Made by a program: the position numbers and the translations under genes. This document shows, in pieces, positions 7,889 to 15,698 of a DNA stretch of 64,000 bases. Each line of letters opens with the position of its first letter. Positions within the stretch are counted from its first letter, which is position 1. The stretch is taken from positions 62,001 through 126,000 of the forward strand of contig NZ_JAHKRM010000008.1 of assembly GCF_019396345.1 (NCBI RefSeq). Reading direction: 5' to 3'. The notes below the pieces were generated by a model. The model saw nothing but the letters and a program-made list of their open reading frames with translations, was not told the DNA's origin and did no database searches. The DNA is from Nonomuraea guangzhouensis (lineage in GTDB: Bacteria; Actinomycetota; Actinomycetes; Streptosporangiales; Streptosporangiaceae).

Positions 7889-8629
7889 GTGGGCGCAGGT
7901 CCTAAGCCGGTGGCCGTCGAGGTCGCCAGAGAAGAGCTGGAGCGGGTGCTGCTGGTCGGCCTCGGTGCCGACATCCTGGAGCGGGCGCTGACCCACCGCT
8001 CCTACGCGTACGAGAACGGCGGCCTGCCCACCAACGAGCGCCTGGAGTTCCTCGGCGACTCGGTGCTCGGCCTCGTCGTGACCGACACCCTCTACCGCAA
8101 CCACCCCGACCTGCCCGAAGGCCAGCTGGCCAAGCTGCGGGCCGCGGTGGTCAACATGCGTGCCCTGGCCGACGTGGCCCGCACGCTCGGACTGGGCCGG
8201 TTCCTGCGGCTCGGCCGGGGCGAGGAGGGCACGGGCGGCCGCGACAAGTCGTCGATCCTGGCCGACACGCTGGAGGCGCTGATCGGCGCCGTCTACGTCG
8301 ACAAGGGCCTGGACGAGGCCTTCCGGGTCGTGCACCTGCTGTTCGACCCGCTGATCGTCCGCTCGGCGTCGCTGGGCGCCGGCCTCGACTGGAAGACCTC
8401 GTTGCAGGAGCTCACCGCCTCCGAGGCCCTCGGCGTGCCCGAATACCACGTCGAGGAGAGCGGTCCCGACCACGCCAAGTCCTTCACCGCCGAGGTGCGC
8501 GTGGGCGGCGAGTCCTACGGCTCGGGCACCGGACGCAGCAAGAAGGAGGCCGAGCAGCAGGCGGCCGAGGCGGCGTGGACCCGCATCAGGGCCCGTCGTG
8601 AGCAGCGCGAGAGCCAGCCGGCGGGATAG
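7889..8629 (+). CDS. rnc: Ribonuclease III
   Basis: RNase III cleaves double-stranded RNA in rRNA precursors and mRNAs. The signature NERLEFLGDSVLGL is at residues 49-62 and holds the catalytic acidic residues. The second acidic patch DTLEALIGAVYVDKG follows near 128. The C-terminal ~75 residues form a double-stranded RNA-binding domain ending GRSKKEAEQQAAEAAW. Start is GTG 7889 behind GAGGAGGAA. The stop TAG is directly followed by the mutM start, so the two genes are translationally linked. Confidence 0.95.
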   Translation: MGAGPKPVAVEVAREELERVLLVGLGADILERALTHRSYAYENGGLPTNERLEFLGDSVLGLVVTDTLYRNHPDLPEGQLAKLRAAVVNMRALADVARTLGLGRFLRLGRGEEGTGGRDKSSILADTLEALIGAVYVDKGLDEAFRVVHLLFDPLIVRSASLGAGLDWKTSLQELTASEALGVPEYHVEESGPDHAKSFTAEVRVGGESYGSGTGRSKKEAEQQAAEAAWTRIRARREQRESQPAG

Positions 8630-9475
8630 GTGCCAGAGCTTCCGGAGGTCGAGGTCGTCCGCCGCGGCCTCGCCGAATGGGTGGCCGGCCGGGAGATCGC
8701 CTCGGCCGAAGTGCTCCATCCCCGTGCCACCAGACGCCACGTGCCGGGCGCGGAGGAGTTCTCCGCGCGCCTGAGAGACCGCACGGTGCTCTCGGCGGAG
8801 CGTCGCGGCAAATACCTGTGGCTGCCGCTCTCGGGCGACGAGGAGGCGCTTCTGGCCCATCTGGGCATGAGTGGCCAGTTGCTCATCGTGCCGCCCGACT
8901 CGCCGCTGGAGAAGCATCTGCGAGTACGGCTCAGGTTCGCCGACGGCGGCTCCGATCTCCGCTTCGTGGACCAGCGAACGTTCGGCCACGTCATGCTGAG
9001 CCCCCTGGTCGAGGGCATTCCCGCGCCCATCGCGCACATCGCCCCCGATCCGTTCGAGAAGTCGTTCGACGCCGACGCGTTCGCGACGAACCTCCGCAAG
9101 AAGAAGACCGAGATCAAACGGGCCCTGCTCGACCAGTCGTTGATCAGCGGAGTCGGCAACATCTACGCCGACGAGGCCCTCTGGCTGGCCAAACTCCACT
9201 GGGCGCGACCCACCCAGACCCTCACCCGCCCCAAGATCGCCGAGCTCCTGGCCGCCGTCCGCCAGGTCATGGCCGCCGCCCTCGTGCAGGGCGGGACGTC
9301 CTTCGACAGCCTCTACGTCAACGTCAACGGAGAGAGCGGCTACTTCGACCGCTCTCTGGAGGTCTACGGCAGACGCGACCAGCCCTGCTCCCGCTGCGGC
9401 ACCCCGATCAGGCGCGACCCGTTCATGAACCGCTCGTCCTACAGCTGCCCGACCTGCCAGCGCAAGCCCCGCTGA
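8630..9475 (+). CDS. mutM: Formamidopyrimidine-DNA glycosylase (Fpg)
   Basis: MutM excises 8-oxoguanine and formamidopyrimidines and nicks the abasic site. Translation of the GTG start gives PELPEVEVVRRGL: Pro2 is the Schiff-base nucleophile and Glu3 the acid. Lys61 (RRGKYLWL) contacts the DNA. LLDQSLISGVGNIYADEAL is the helix-two-turn-helix, and CSRCGTPIRR...YSCPTCQ is the C-terminal zinc finger. All key residues are present and the length of 281 aa is normal. Confidence 0.96.
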   Translation: MPELPEVEVVRRGLAEWVAGREIASAEVLHPRATRRHVPGAEEFSARLRDRTVLSAERRGKYLWLPLSGDEEALLAHLGMSGQLLIVPPDSPLEKHLRVRLRFADGGSDLRFVDQRTFGHVMLSPLVEGIPAPIAHIAPDPFEKSFDADAFATNLRKKKTEIKRALLDQSLISGVGNIYADEALWLAKLHWARPTQTLTRPKIAELLAAVRQVMAAALVQGGTSFDSLYVNVNGESGYFDRSLEVYGRRDQPCSRCGTPIRRDPFMNRSSYSCPTCQRKPR

Positions 9476-9503
9476 GCGAGTTCGAAGAAGACGGTCAAGA
9501 GCG

Positions 9504-9599
9504 CGCACGTAGCGGCGCCCGGCCGTCTCCACCGCAGGAGCGTGCCCCTGGACAGGCCCCGGCCCGTGCGGCGGGTGGGGCCCACCGGGCCGGCCGTAA
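9504..9599. repeat. Intergenic repeat element, copy B (downstream of mutM)
   Basis: Begins CGCACGTAGCGGCGCCCGGC and ends GGGCCGGCCGTAA; matches copy A at 5436-5535 at both ends. Like copy A it lies just after the stop of a plus-strand DNA-repair gene and its ends can pair with each other. Reading frames across the two copies are not conserved, so it is probably non-coding. Confidence 0.5.
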
Positions 9600-9695
9600 T
9601 GGATGGTCTGGAGAATGAGGTACGGCGTCCAGTCCGCCACGCCGGGAGCCCCGTGCGGCGGTCACGGAGTCGCAAAAGAAAAAGGGGAGATCCCA

Positions 9696-9965
9696 ATGGT
9701 GAGGCTGACGGTGTGGGTGAGGGGGAGGGTGCAGGGCGTGGGCTTCCGATGGTGGACCCGCGCGCGAGCGCTGGAGCTCGGGCTCACGGGCTGGGCGAGG
9801 AACACGCCCGACGGCCGGGTGGAAGTCGTGATGGAAGGCTCCGAGGAGGCCTGCGTCAAGCTCCTGGGGCTGCTCAGAGGTTGCGACACGCCGGGCAGAG
9901 TTGATGGAGTGGTAGAACGTTGGAGCGAAGCCCGAGGTAGTTTGGGTGGGTTTGTTGAGCGGTGA
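9696..9965 (+). CDS. acyP: Acylphosphatase
   Basis: A small enzyme (89 aa) that hydrolyses acyl phosphates. The motif RGRVQGVGFRWWTRARA carries the catalytic arginine of the VQGVGFR loop, and GWARNTPDGRVEVVMEG supplies the catalytic asparagine. ATG 9696 follows GGGGAG at good spacing; an in-frame start at 9603 would add 31 unlikely residues that overlap repeat B. acyP directly before smc is the standard actinobacterial order. Confidence 0.93.
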   Translation: MVRLTVWVRGRVQGVGFRWWTRARALELGLTGWARNTPDGRVEVVMEGSEEACVKLLGLLRGCDTPGRVDGVVERWSEARGSLGGFVER

Positions 9966-9970
9966 GAGGT

Positions 9971-9999
9971 TTCGTTTAACCGCCCAAATAGGGTATAGT
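9971..9999 (+). promoter_or_regulatory. Candidate promoter upstream of the small coiled-coil gene
   Basis: TATAGT at 9994-9999 is a good -10 box. The -35 region (TTCGTT, 17-bp spacer) is weak. The surrounding ~35 bp are clearly more AT-rich than the genome. A transcript from here would have a ~150-nt leader before ATG 10157; no other gene is seen in 9966-10156. Confidence 0.5.
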
Positions 10000-10156
10000 T
10001 GTATGTCGGGAGTGCCCGGGGGACGGTCTACGCGGTTGGTTCGACTTGACCGCCCACACTGCCGGTGCGACTCTTGTTAGGTACCACGCGCACCCCTCCC
10101 GCGGAATAAGAAGTGCGCGAACCAGTCTGGTCACTCAGCGTGGAGGACCCTTTACC

Positions 10157-10351
10157 ATGGCGAAGGCTCTACTCGGCCACGTCGGCGGTCCTGACCCTCG
10201 AATGGTCTCGGAGATGCGCCGTCTGCAACAGCGGATCCGGGATTTGGAGGCAGAACTCATCCGACTCCAGGCCACGAATGACGCTCTTGCGGCGCAAACC
10301 CGCGACGAGGCGCTCAGCCGTATGCAAGAGCGCGAGCCGGCACTCACCTAA
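10157..10351 (+). CDS. Small coiled-coil protein encoded before smc (function unknown)
   Basis: A 64-residue protein: MAKALLGHVGGPDPRMVSEM followed by a heptad-patterned helix (MRRLQQRIRDLEAELIRL) and a polar tail. ATG 10157 follows GGAGGA. The open frame extends upstream to 10046, but that part reads as leader. There is no signal peptide or membrane segment. The gene has its own candidate promoter and intrinsic terminator, so it is a monocistron in the acyP-smc gap. The start of the protein resembles short conserved actinobacterial proteins, but I cannot name a family. Confidence 0.75.
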   Translation: MAKALLGHVGGPDPRMVSEMRRLQQRIRDLEAELIRLQATNDALAAQTRDEALSRMQEREPALT

Positions 10352-10372
10352 GGGTGCCGGAGCGCACGACCC

Positions 10373-10406
10373 AGGGACGTCTCGAAGAGGCGTCCCTTGT
10401 TATTTT
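10373..10406 (+). terminator. Intrinsic terminator after the small coiled-coil gene
   Basis: AGGGACGTCTC and GAGGCGTCCCT pair over 11 bp (one G-U wobble) with a GAA triloop, followed by TGTTATTTT. It separates the small gene from smc. Confidence 0.85.
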
Positions 10407-10524
10407 GCGGATATTCGGCGAACTTTATCCCTCCTTTGCCCAATCGGCGCGGCCCGGACTGCACACGCCCTCACGGGGCAGTGAACACCAGTAGTCTTTT
10501 CCGAGTCGGTCCAGGGAGAGGGGG

Positions 10525-13500
10525 ATGGTCTTGTACCTGAAGACCCTCACCCTGCGCGGCTTCAAGTCGTTCGCCTCCGCGACCGCCCTGCGTTTCGAGC
10601 CCGGCATCACCTGCGTGGTGGGCCCCAACGGCTCCGGCAAGTCCAACGTCGTCGACGCCCTGGCCTGGGTCATGGGCGAGCACAGCGCCAAGTCGCTGCG
10701 CGGCGGCAAGATGGAGGACGTCATCTTCGCCGGCACCTCCTCCAGGCCGCCGCTCGGCCGGGCCGAGGTGACGCTGACCATCGACAACTCCGACGGCGCG
10801 CTGCCGATCGACTACACCGAGGTCACGATCAGCCGCCTGATGTTCCGGTCGGGCCAGAGCGAATACGCCATCAACGGCGACACCTGCCGCCTGCTCGACA
10901 TCCAGGAGCTGCTGTCCGACTCGGGCATCGGCCGCGAGATGCACGTCATCGTCGGCCAGGGCCAGCTCGACGCCGTGCTGCACGCGGGGCCCGAAGACCG
11001 GCGCGCGTTCATCGAAGAGGCCGCGGGCGTGCTCAAGCACCGCAAGCGCAAGGAGAAGGCGCTGCGCAAGCTCGACGCGATGCAGGCCAACCTCACCCGC
11101 GTCCAGGACCTCGCCACCGAGCTGCGCCGCCAGCTCAAGCCGCTCGGCCGCCAGGCGGAGATCGCCCGCAAGGCCGCCGTCATCCAGGCGGACCTGCGCG
11201 ACGCCCGGCTGCGCCTGCTCGCCGACGATGTGTGCGTCCTGCGCGTGACCCTGGAGCGGGAGGCGGCCGACGAGGCGGCGATCCTGGCCCGGCGCACCAG
11301 GGTGGAGTCCGACCTGGCCGAGGGCCAGCAGCGTGAGGCCGCCCTGGAGACGGCCGAGGCGGAGGCCCAGCCCCGGCTGACCGCCGCCCAGGAGACCTAC
11401 TTCCGGCTCTCCTCCCTGCGCGAACGCATCACCGGCCTCGAACAACTGGCCGCCGAGCGGCACCGGCACGCGCTCGACGCGGCCGCCATCGAGCGGCGCG
11501 GGCGCGATCCGGAGGAGCTCGAACGCGAGGCGGCCGAGGTCCGCGAGCACGAGCTGATCCTCCAGGCCGAGCTGGAGCACGCCCAGGACCTGCTGGAAGA
11601 GGCGGTCCAGCGGCGCGCCGAGGCCGAGGCCGAGCTGAGCGCCGAGGAGCAGCGGCTCGCCATGGCCTCCCGGGCCGCCGCCGACCGGCGCGAGGGCCTG
11701 GCCAGACTGCGCGGCCAGGTCGATTCCGTACGCAGCAGGGCGCGCGCCGCCGAGGACGAGATCGGCCGCCTCACCCGCGCCGTGACCGAGGCCGCCGGGC
11801 GGGAGCGCCAGGCCCGCGAAGACCTGGAGTCGCGGCGGCTGGAGGAGCCCGCCGTCGATCCCGCGCTGGCCGCGGAGCTGGCCGCCGCCCAGGCGCTGGT
11901 CGACGAGGCGAAGGCGGCGGCCGACGAGGCCCGCGCCGCCGTCGAGCAGGCCAAGTCGGCGCTCGACGCGCCGCGAGCCGCCCTCCAGGCCGCCCGATCG
12001 GGCATCGGCACGGCTCGCGCCACCGACCAGAAGGCCCAGCAGACGGTGGCCGCTCTCCGGGCCCGCTGCGAGGCCCTGGAGCTCGGCCTGGCCAAGGGCG
12101 ACGGCGGCGCGGCCCTCCTCGAGACCGACCTGGCCGGGGTGCTCGGCCCTCTGGCGGCGTCGATGCAGGTCACCACGGGCGCCGAGCCGGCCGTCGCGGC
12201 CGTGCTCGGGCCCATCGCCGACGCCATCGCCGTCAAGACGGTGGACACCGCGCTCGCCGCGCTCGAACTGCTCCGGGTCAAGGAGGCGGGCCAGGCGACG
12301 CTCCTGGTGGCGCACTCCAACGGACACGCCGCGGTGGCGGGTCCCGACGGGCAGGCCGTGGATCGGGTTCGGGGGGCGGCGCCGCAGGGGAGTCGGTGGG
12401 TCGCGGCGCTGGTGACGGTGCCCGAGCATCTCAGGGCCGCCGTGGACCACGTCCTGGCCGACGTCGTCGTCGTGGACGATCTCGGTGCCGCCCGTGCGAT
12501 CGTGGACAGCCATCCCGAGCTGCGTGCCGTGACCAGGGGCGGCGACCTCGTCGGTGCCCATCTGGCCAGCGGCGGCTCCGAGGGCGGCACCTCCGTGCTG
12601 CAGGTGCGGGCGGCGCTCGACGACGCCGTCGCGGACCTGGAGGAGGCCGAGGGCCGGGCCGAGGAGACCGCCGAAGCCCTCGACGAGGCCGCCGCCGCCG
12701 AGCAGGCCGCGCAGCTGGCCCTGGAGTCGGCCCAGACCCACGTCAACGAGGCGCAGTCCGCCGCGGGCACCGCCCAGGCCGGGGTCAACACCGCCCAGAG
12801 CGCGCTCGACCAGGTCAGGGCCAGGCAGCGCGAGGCCGACCAGCGCAACGCCGCGGCGGCCAAGCGGCTGGCCCAGCTCGAGGCCGCCGCCGACGCCGCC
12901 CGCGACGAGGCCCAGCGCCTCGCCAAGAACGTCACGACGGCCGAGGAGTCCCGCGCCGAGGGCCTGGAGGAGCTGGCCGAGCTGGAGATCCGGCTGGCCG
13001 AGGCCGAATACGCGCAGGAGCTGGAGACCGAGCCGACCACCGAGCTCCGCGACGACCTCGCGGGCACCTGCCAGGTCGCCAGGCAGCGCGAGATGGAGAC
13101 CCGCCTGCAAGTCCGCACCGCCGAGGAGCGGGTCAAGGGCATCGAGGGCCGGGCCGACGGCCTGGTCAGGGCCGCCCAGCGCGAGCGCCAGGAGCGCGCC
13201 CAGGCCGCCGCCCAGCGGGCCAGGCGCCGCCAGCAGGCGACGGTGGCCGAGGCCGTGAGCAGCGGCGCCAAGCAGGTGCTCAGGGCCCTGGGGACGTCCA
13301 TCCAGCGCGCCGCCCGCGAACGCGACGAGGCCGACCTGGCCCGAGTCGCGATCGACGCCGAGCTCAAGCAGGTCCGCCTGCACGTACGCGAGCTCGGCCA
13401 GGAGCTCGACAGGCTGGTCAACCGGGTCCACGGCAGCGAGGTCGCCCGCACCGAGCAGCGCCTCCGCCTCGAACAGCTTCAGCAGCGCGCCCTGGAGGAG

Positions 13501-14241
13501 TTCGGCGTCGAGCAGGAGTCCCTGATCTCCGAGTACGGCCCGGAGGCCCCGGTCCCCGGCGACCCGCCCACCCCCTACGTACGCGAGGAGCAGGAGAAGC
13601 GCGCCAAGATCGCCGAGAAGCAGATGAACCAGCTCGGCAAGGTCAACCCGCTCGCCCTGGAGGAGTTCGCGGCGCTGGAGGAGCGGCACGCCTTCCTCAA
13701 CTCGCAGCTCGAAGACCTCAAGAAGACCCGGCGTGACCTCATGCTGGTGGTCAAGGAGGTCGACGAACGGGTGGAGCAGATGTTCACCTCGGCCTACGAG
13801 GACGTGGCGCGGGAGTTCGAGCAGATCTTCACGCGGGTGTTCCCCGGCGGCGACGGTCGTCTGGTGCTGACCGAGCCCACCGACATGCTGACCACCGGCA
13901 TCGAGGTCGAGGCCAGGCCGCCCGGCAAGAAGGTCAAGCGGCTGTCGCTGCTGTCGGGCGGTGAGCGGTCGCTGACCGCGGTGGCGTTCCTGATCTCCAT
14001 CTTCAAGGCGCGGCCCTCCCCGTTCTACGTGATGGACGAGGTCGAAGCGGCCCTCGACGACACCAACACGCAGCGTCTGCTGAGACTTTTCGAAGAGCTG
14101 CGGGAGAGTTCGCAGCTGATCGTCATCACCCACAACAAGCGGACGATGGAGATCGCCGACGCCCTCTACGGCGTGTCGATGCGCGGCGACGGCGTCACTC
14201 AGGTGGTCAGCCAGCGGCTCCGGGAGCGCGAGTCCGCCTGA
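10525..14241 (+). CDS. smc: Chromosome segregation protein SMC
   Basis: SMC dimers with ScpA/ScpB compact and segregate the chromosome. Walker A GPNGSGKSNV is at residues 33-42 and the signature LSGGERSLTAVA near 1142. Walker B FYVMDEVEAALDD is near 1167. Two very long Ala/Glu/Arg-rich coiled coils flank a hinge around residues 520-690 (GVLGPLAASMQVTTGAEPAV...GDLVGAHLA). Length 1238 aa is normal. ATG 10525 follows GAGAGGGGG; a TTG two codons later is the alternative. scpA and scpB are not in the window. It probably forms an operon with ftsY. Confidence 0.96.
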   Translation: MVLYLKTLTLRGFKSFASATALRFEPGITCVVGPNGSGKSNVVDALAWVMGEHSAKSLRGGKMEDVIFAGTSSRPPLGRAEVTLTIDNSDGALPIDYTEVTISRLMFRSGQSEYAINGDTCRLLDIQELLSDSGIGREMHVIVGQGQLDAVLHAGPEDRRAFIEEAAGVLKHRKRKEKALRKLDAMQANLTRVQDLATELRRQLKPLGRQAEIARKAAVIQADLRDARLRLLADDVCVLRVTLEREAADEAAILARRTRVESDLAEGQQREAALETAEAEAQPRLTAAQETYFRLSSLRERITGLEQLAAERHRHALDAAAIERRGRDPEELEREAAEVREHELILQAELEHAQDLLEEAVQRRAEAEAELSAEEQRLAMASRAAADRREGLARLRGQVDSVRSRARAAEDEIGRLTRAVTEAAGRERQAREDLESRRLEEPAVDPALAAELAAAQALVDEAKAAADEARAAVEQAKSALDAPRAALQAARSGIGTARATDQKAQQTVAALRARCEALELGLAKGDGGAALLETDLAGVLGPLAASMQVTTGAEPAVAAVLGPIADAIAVKTVDTALAALELLRVKEAGQATLLVAHSNGHAAVAGPDGQAVDRVRGAAPQGSRWVAALVTVPEHLRAAVDHVLADVVVVDDLGAARAIVDSHPELRAVTRGGDLVGAHLASGGSEGGTSVLQVRAALDDAVADLEEAEGRAEETAEALDEAAAAEQAAQLALESAQTHVNEAQSAAGTAQAGVNTAQSALDQVRARQREADQRNAAAAKRLAQLEAAADAARDEAQRLAKNVTTAEESRAEGLEELAELEIRLAEAEYAQELETEPTTELRDDLAGTCQVARQREMETRLQVRTAEERVKGIEGRADGLVRAAQRERQERAQAAAQRARRRQQATVAEAVSSGAKQVLRALGTSIQRAARERDEADLARVAIDAELKQVRLHVRELGQELDRLVNRVHGSEVARTEQRLRLEQLQQRALEEFGVEQESLISEYGPEAPVPGDPPTPYVREEQEKRAKIAEKQMNQLGKVNPLALEEFAALEERHAFLNSQLEDLKKTRRDLMLVVKEVDERVEQMFTSAYEDVAREFEQIFTRVFPGGDGRLVLTEPTDMLTTGIEVEARPPGKKVKRLSLLSGGERSLTAVAFLISIFKARPSPFYVMDEVEAALDDTNTQRLLRLFEELRESSQLIVITHNKRTMEIADALYGVSMRGDGVTQVVSQRLRERESA

Positions 14242-14319
14242 CCCCGTCCCGGCCCGATGGGCCCCGACCGCGCGGCGCGGGTCATCAGCATGCCGGTCGA
14301 TCTGGAAAACTGACCTGTT

Positions 14320-15501
14320 GTGGATGGTTATCTCGGCGTCATAGTGATCGTGGTCGTCGTCGCCTTGTTGGCGGCCGGTGGCCTTTTCCTGCTGTTCAGG
14401 CCGGGTGGCAAGGCTGCGCCGCCGGTCGAGCCGCCCAAGTCGCCCCAGACGCCCACGCTCCCCGAGCAGCGTCCGGCGCCCAGCGCGGAGGAGGGTGAGG
14501 GGGCGACCACCACGCTCCCGCCTCCGGCGCCACCCGCTGTCGTCGTGCCCGAGATCGAGGTGCCGCCGCCGTCCGCCGGCCGGATGGTGCGGCTGCGTTC
14601 CCGGCTGGCCCGTTCGCAGAGCGCGCTCGGGCGCGGCCTGCTGGAGCTGCTGTCCCGCGACCGCCTCGACGACGACGTCTGGGACGAGATCGAGGAGAGC
14701 CTGATCACCGCGGACGTCGGCGTGGCGCCGACGCGCGCCATGGTCGAGGAGCTGCGCACGAAGGTCAAGGTCCTCGGCAGCCGCACCCCCGCGGAGGTGC
14801 GCGAGCTGCTCAGGGAGCAGCTGCTCACCCAGATCAACCCCGACCTGGACCGCACCCTGCACGTCCAGAAGCACGGCGAGCGGCCCGCCGTCGTGCTCGT
14901 CGTGGGCGTCAACGGCACCGGCAAGACCACCACCACGGGCAAGCTGGCCCGCTCGCTGGTCGGTGACGGCAAGAAGGTCGTGCTCGGCGCGGCGGACACC
15001 TTCCGGGCCGCGGCCACCGAACAGCTCCAGACCTGGGGCGACCGGGTCGGCGCCGACGTCGTACGCGGGCCCGAGGGCGGCGATCCGGCCTCGGTCGCCT
15101 TCGACGCCACGGCCAAGGGCATCGAGGAGAAGGTCGACGTCGTCATCATCGACACCGCCGGCCGCCTGCACACCAAGACCGGCCTCATGGACGAGCTGGG
15201 CAAGGTCAAGCGGGTCATCGAGAAGAAGGCCACGGTCGACGAGGTGCTGCTCGTCCTCGACGCCACCACCGGCCAGAACGGGATGCGGCAGGCCCAGGTG
15301 TTCGCCGAGGTGGTCAACATCACCGGCATCGCTCTGACCAAGCTCGACGGCACGGCCAAGGGCGGCATCGTCATCTCGGTCCAGCGTGAGCTGGGGGTGC
15401 CGGTCAAGCTCGCGGGGCTGGGAGAAGGCCCCGACGACCTGGCGCCATTCGATCCGGAGGTGTTCGTCGACGCGATTCTCGGCGACGAAAACGCAAAATG
15501 A
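14320..15501 (+). CDS. ftsY: Signal recognition particle receptor FtsY
   Basis: FtsY is the membrane-associated SRP receptor GTPase for co-translational insertion. Residues ~5-27 form an N-terminal membrane anchor, as in many actinobacterial FtsY proteins, followed by a Pro/Glu-rich linker to ~residue 85. The N domain follows, then G1 GVNGTGKTTTTGK near 195, DTFRAAATEQL, DTAGR near 277 and TKLDGTAKGG near 340. Start is GTG 14320. It lies 78 bp after smc, the usual linkage. Confidence 0.95.
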   Translation: MDGYLGVIVIVVVVALLAAGGLFLLFRPGGKAAPPVEPPKSPQTPTLPEQRPAPSAEEGEGATTTLPPPAPPAVVVPEIEVPPPSAGRMVRLRSRLARSQSALGRGLLELLSRDRLDDDVWDEIEESLITADVGVAPTRAMVEELRTKVKVLGSRTPAEVRELLREQLLTQINPDLDRTLHVQKHGERPAVVLVVGVNGTGKTTTTGKLARSLVGDGKKVVLGAADTFRAAATEQLQTWGDRVGADVVRGPEGGDPASVAFDATAKGIEEKVDVVIIDTAGRLHTKTGLMDELGKVKRVIEKKATVDEVLLVLDATTGQNGMRQAQVFAEVVNITGIALTKLDGTAKGGIVISVQRELGVPVKLAGLGEGPDDLAPFDPEVFVDAILGDENAK

Positions 15502-15552
15502 AATGGAAATGTGGCTTACCGGGGAATGGGTTGTCGTTTGACCGAGGCCGTG

Positions 15553-15580
15553 TTGATATTGAGCGGTCCTCAGCTATAGA
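15553..15580 (+). promoter_or_regulatory. Promoter of the 24-codon gene
   Basis: TTGATA (15553-15558) and TATAGA (15575-15580) are separated by 16 bp, close to the housekeeping sigma consensus. The predicted transcript start (~15587) lies about 10 bases before ATG 15596, giving a very short leader. Confidence 0.6.
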
Positions 15581-15595
15581 TCGAAATGAGCACCC

Positions 15596-15670
15596 ATGAA
15601 GAAGGTAGTCGTCCACAGACCCGGGACCGTCAAACTGACCGGCGCCGCGACGCCGAAGCACGCCGCCTGA
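15596..15670 (+). CDS. 24-residue basic peptide of unknown function
   Basis: ATG to TGA encodes a peptide beginning MKKVVVHRPGTVKL and ending TPKHAA. About 21 of 24 codons end in G or C, matching the genome, whereas the overlapping 51-codon frame from ATG 15586 has poor codon bias. A good promoter lies immediately upstream. The peptide has five Lys/Arg, two His, no acidic residue, no cysteine and no signal peptide. The next gene, 28 bp downstream on the same strand, is a TPR protein. By position it could be a ligand, a modified-peptide precursor or a leader peptide for the TPR gene; none is shown. Confidence 0.5.
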   Translation: MKKVVVHRPGTVKLTGAATPKHAA

Positions 15671-15698
15671 TCTGTCATCGGGCTGGGCCGGTGTCTGG

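Noticed and set aside
10471..15171. 1566-codon open frame on the minus strand
   Set aside because: It lies antisense to smc and ftsY, whose motifs are unmistakable. The frame is open only because of high GC3 in the real genes; its product is a low-complexity Gly/His/Leu-rich string.
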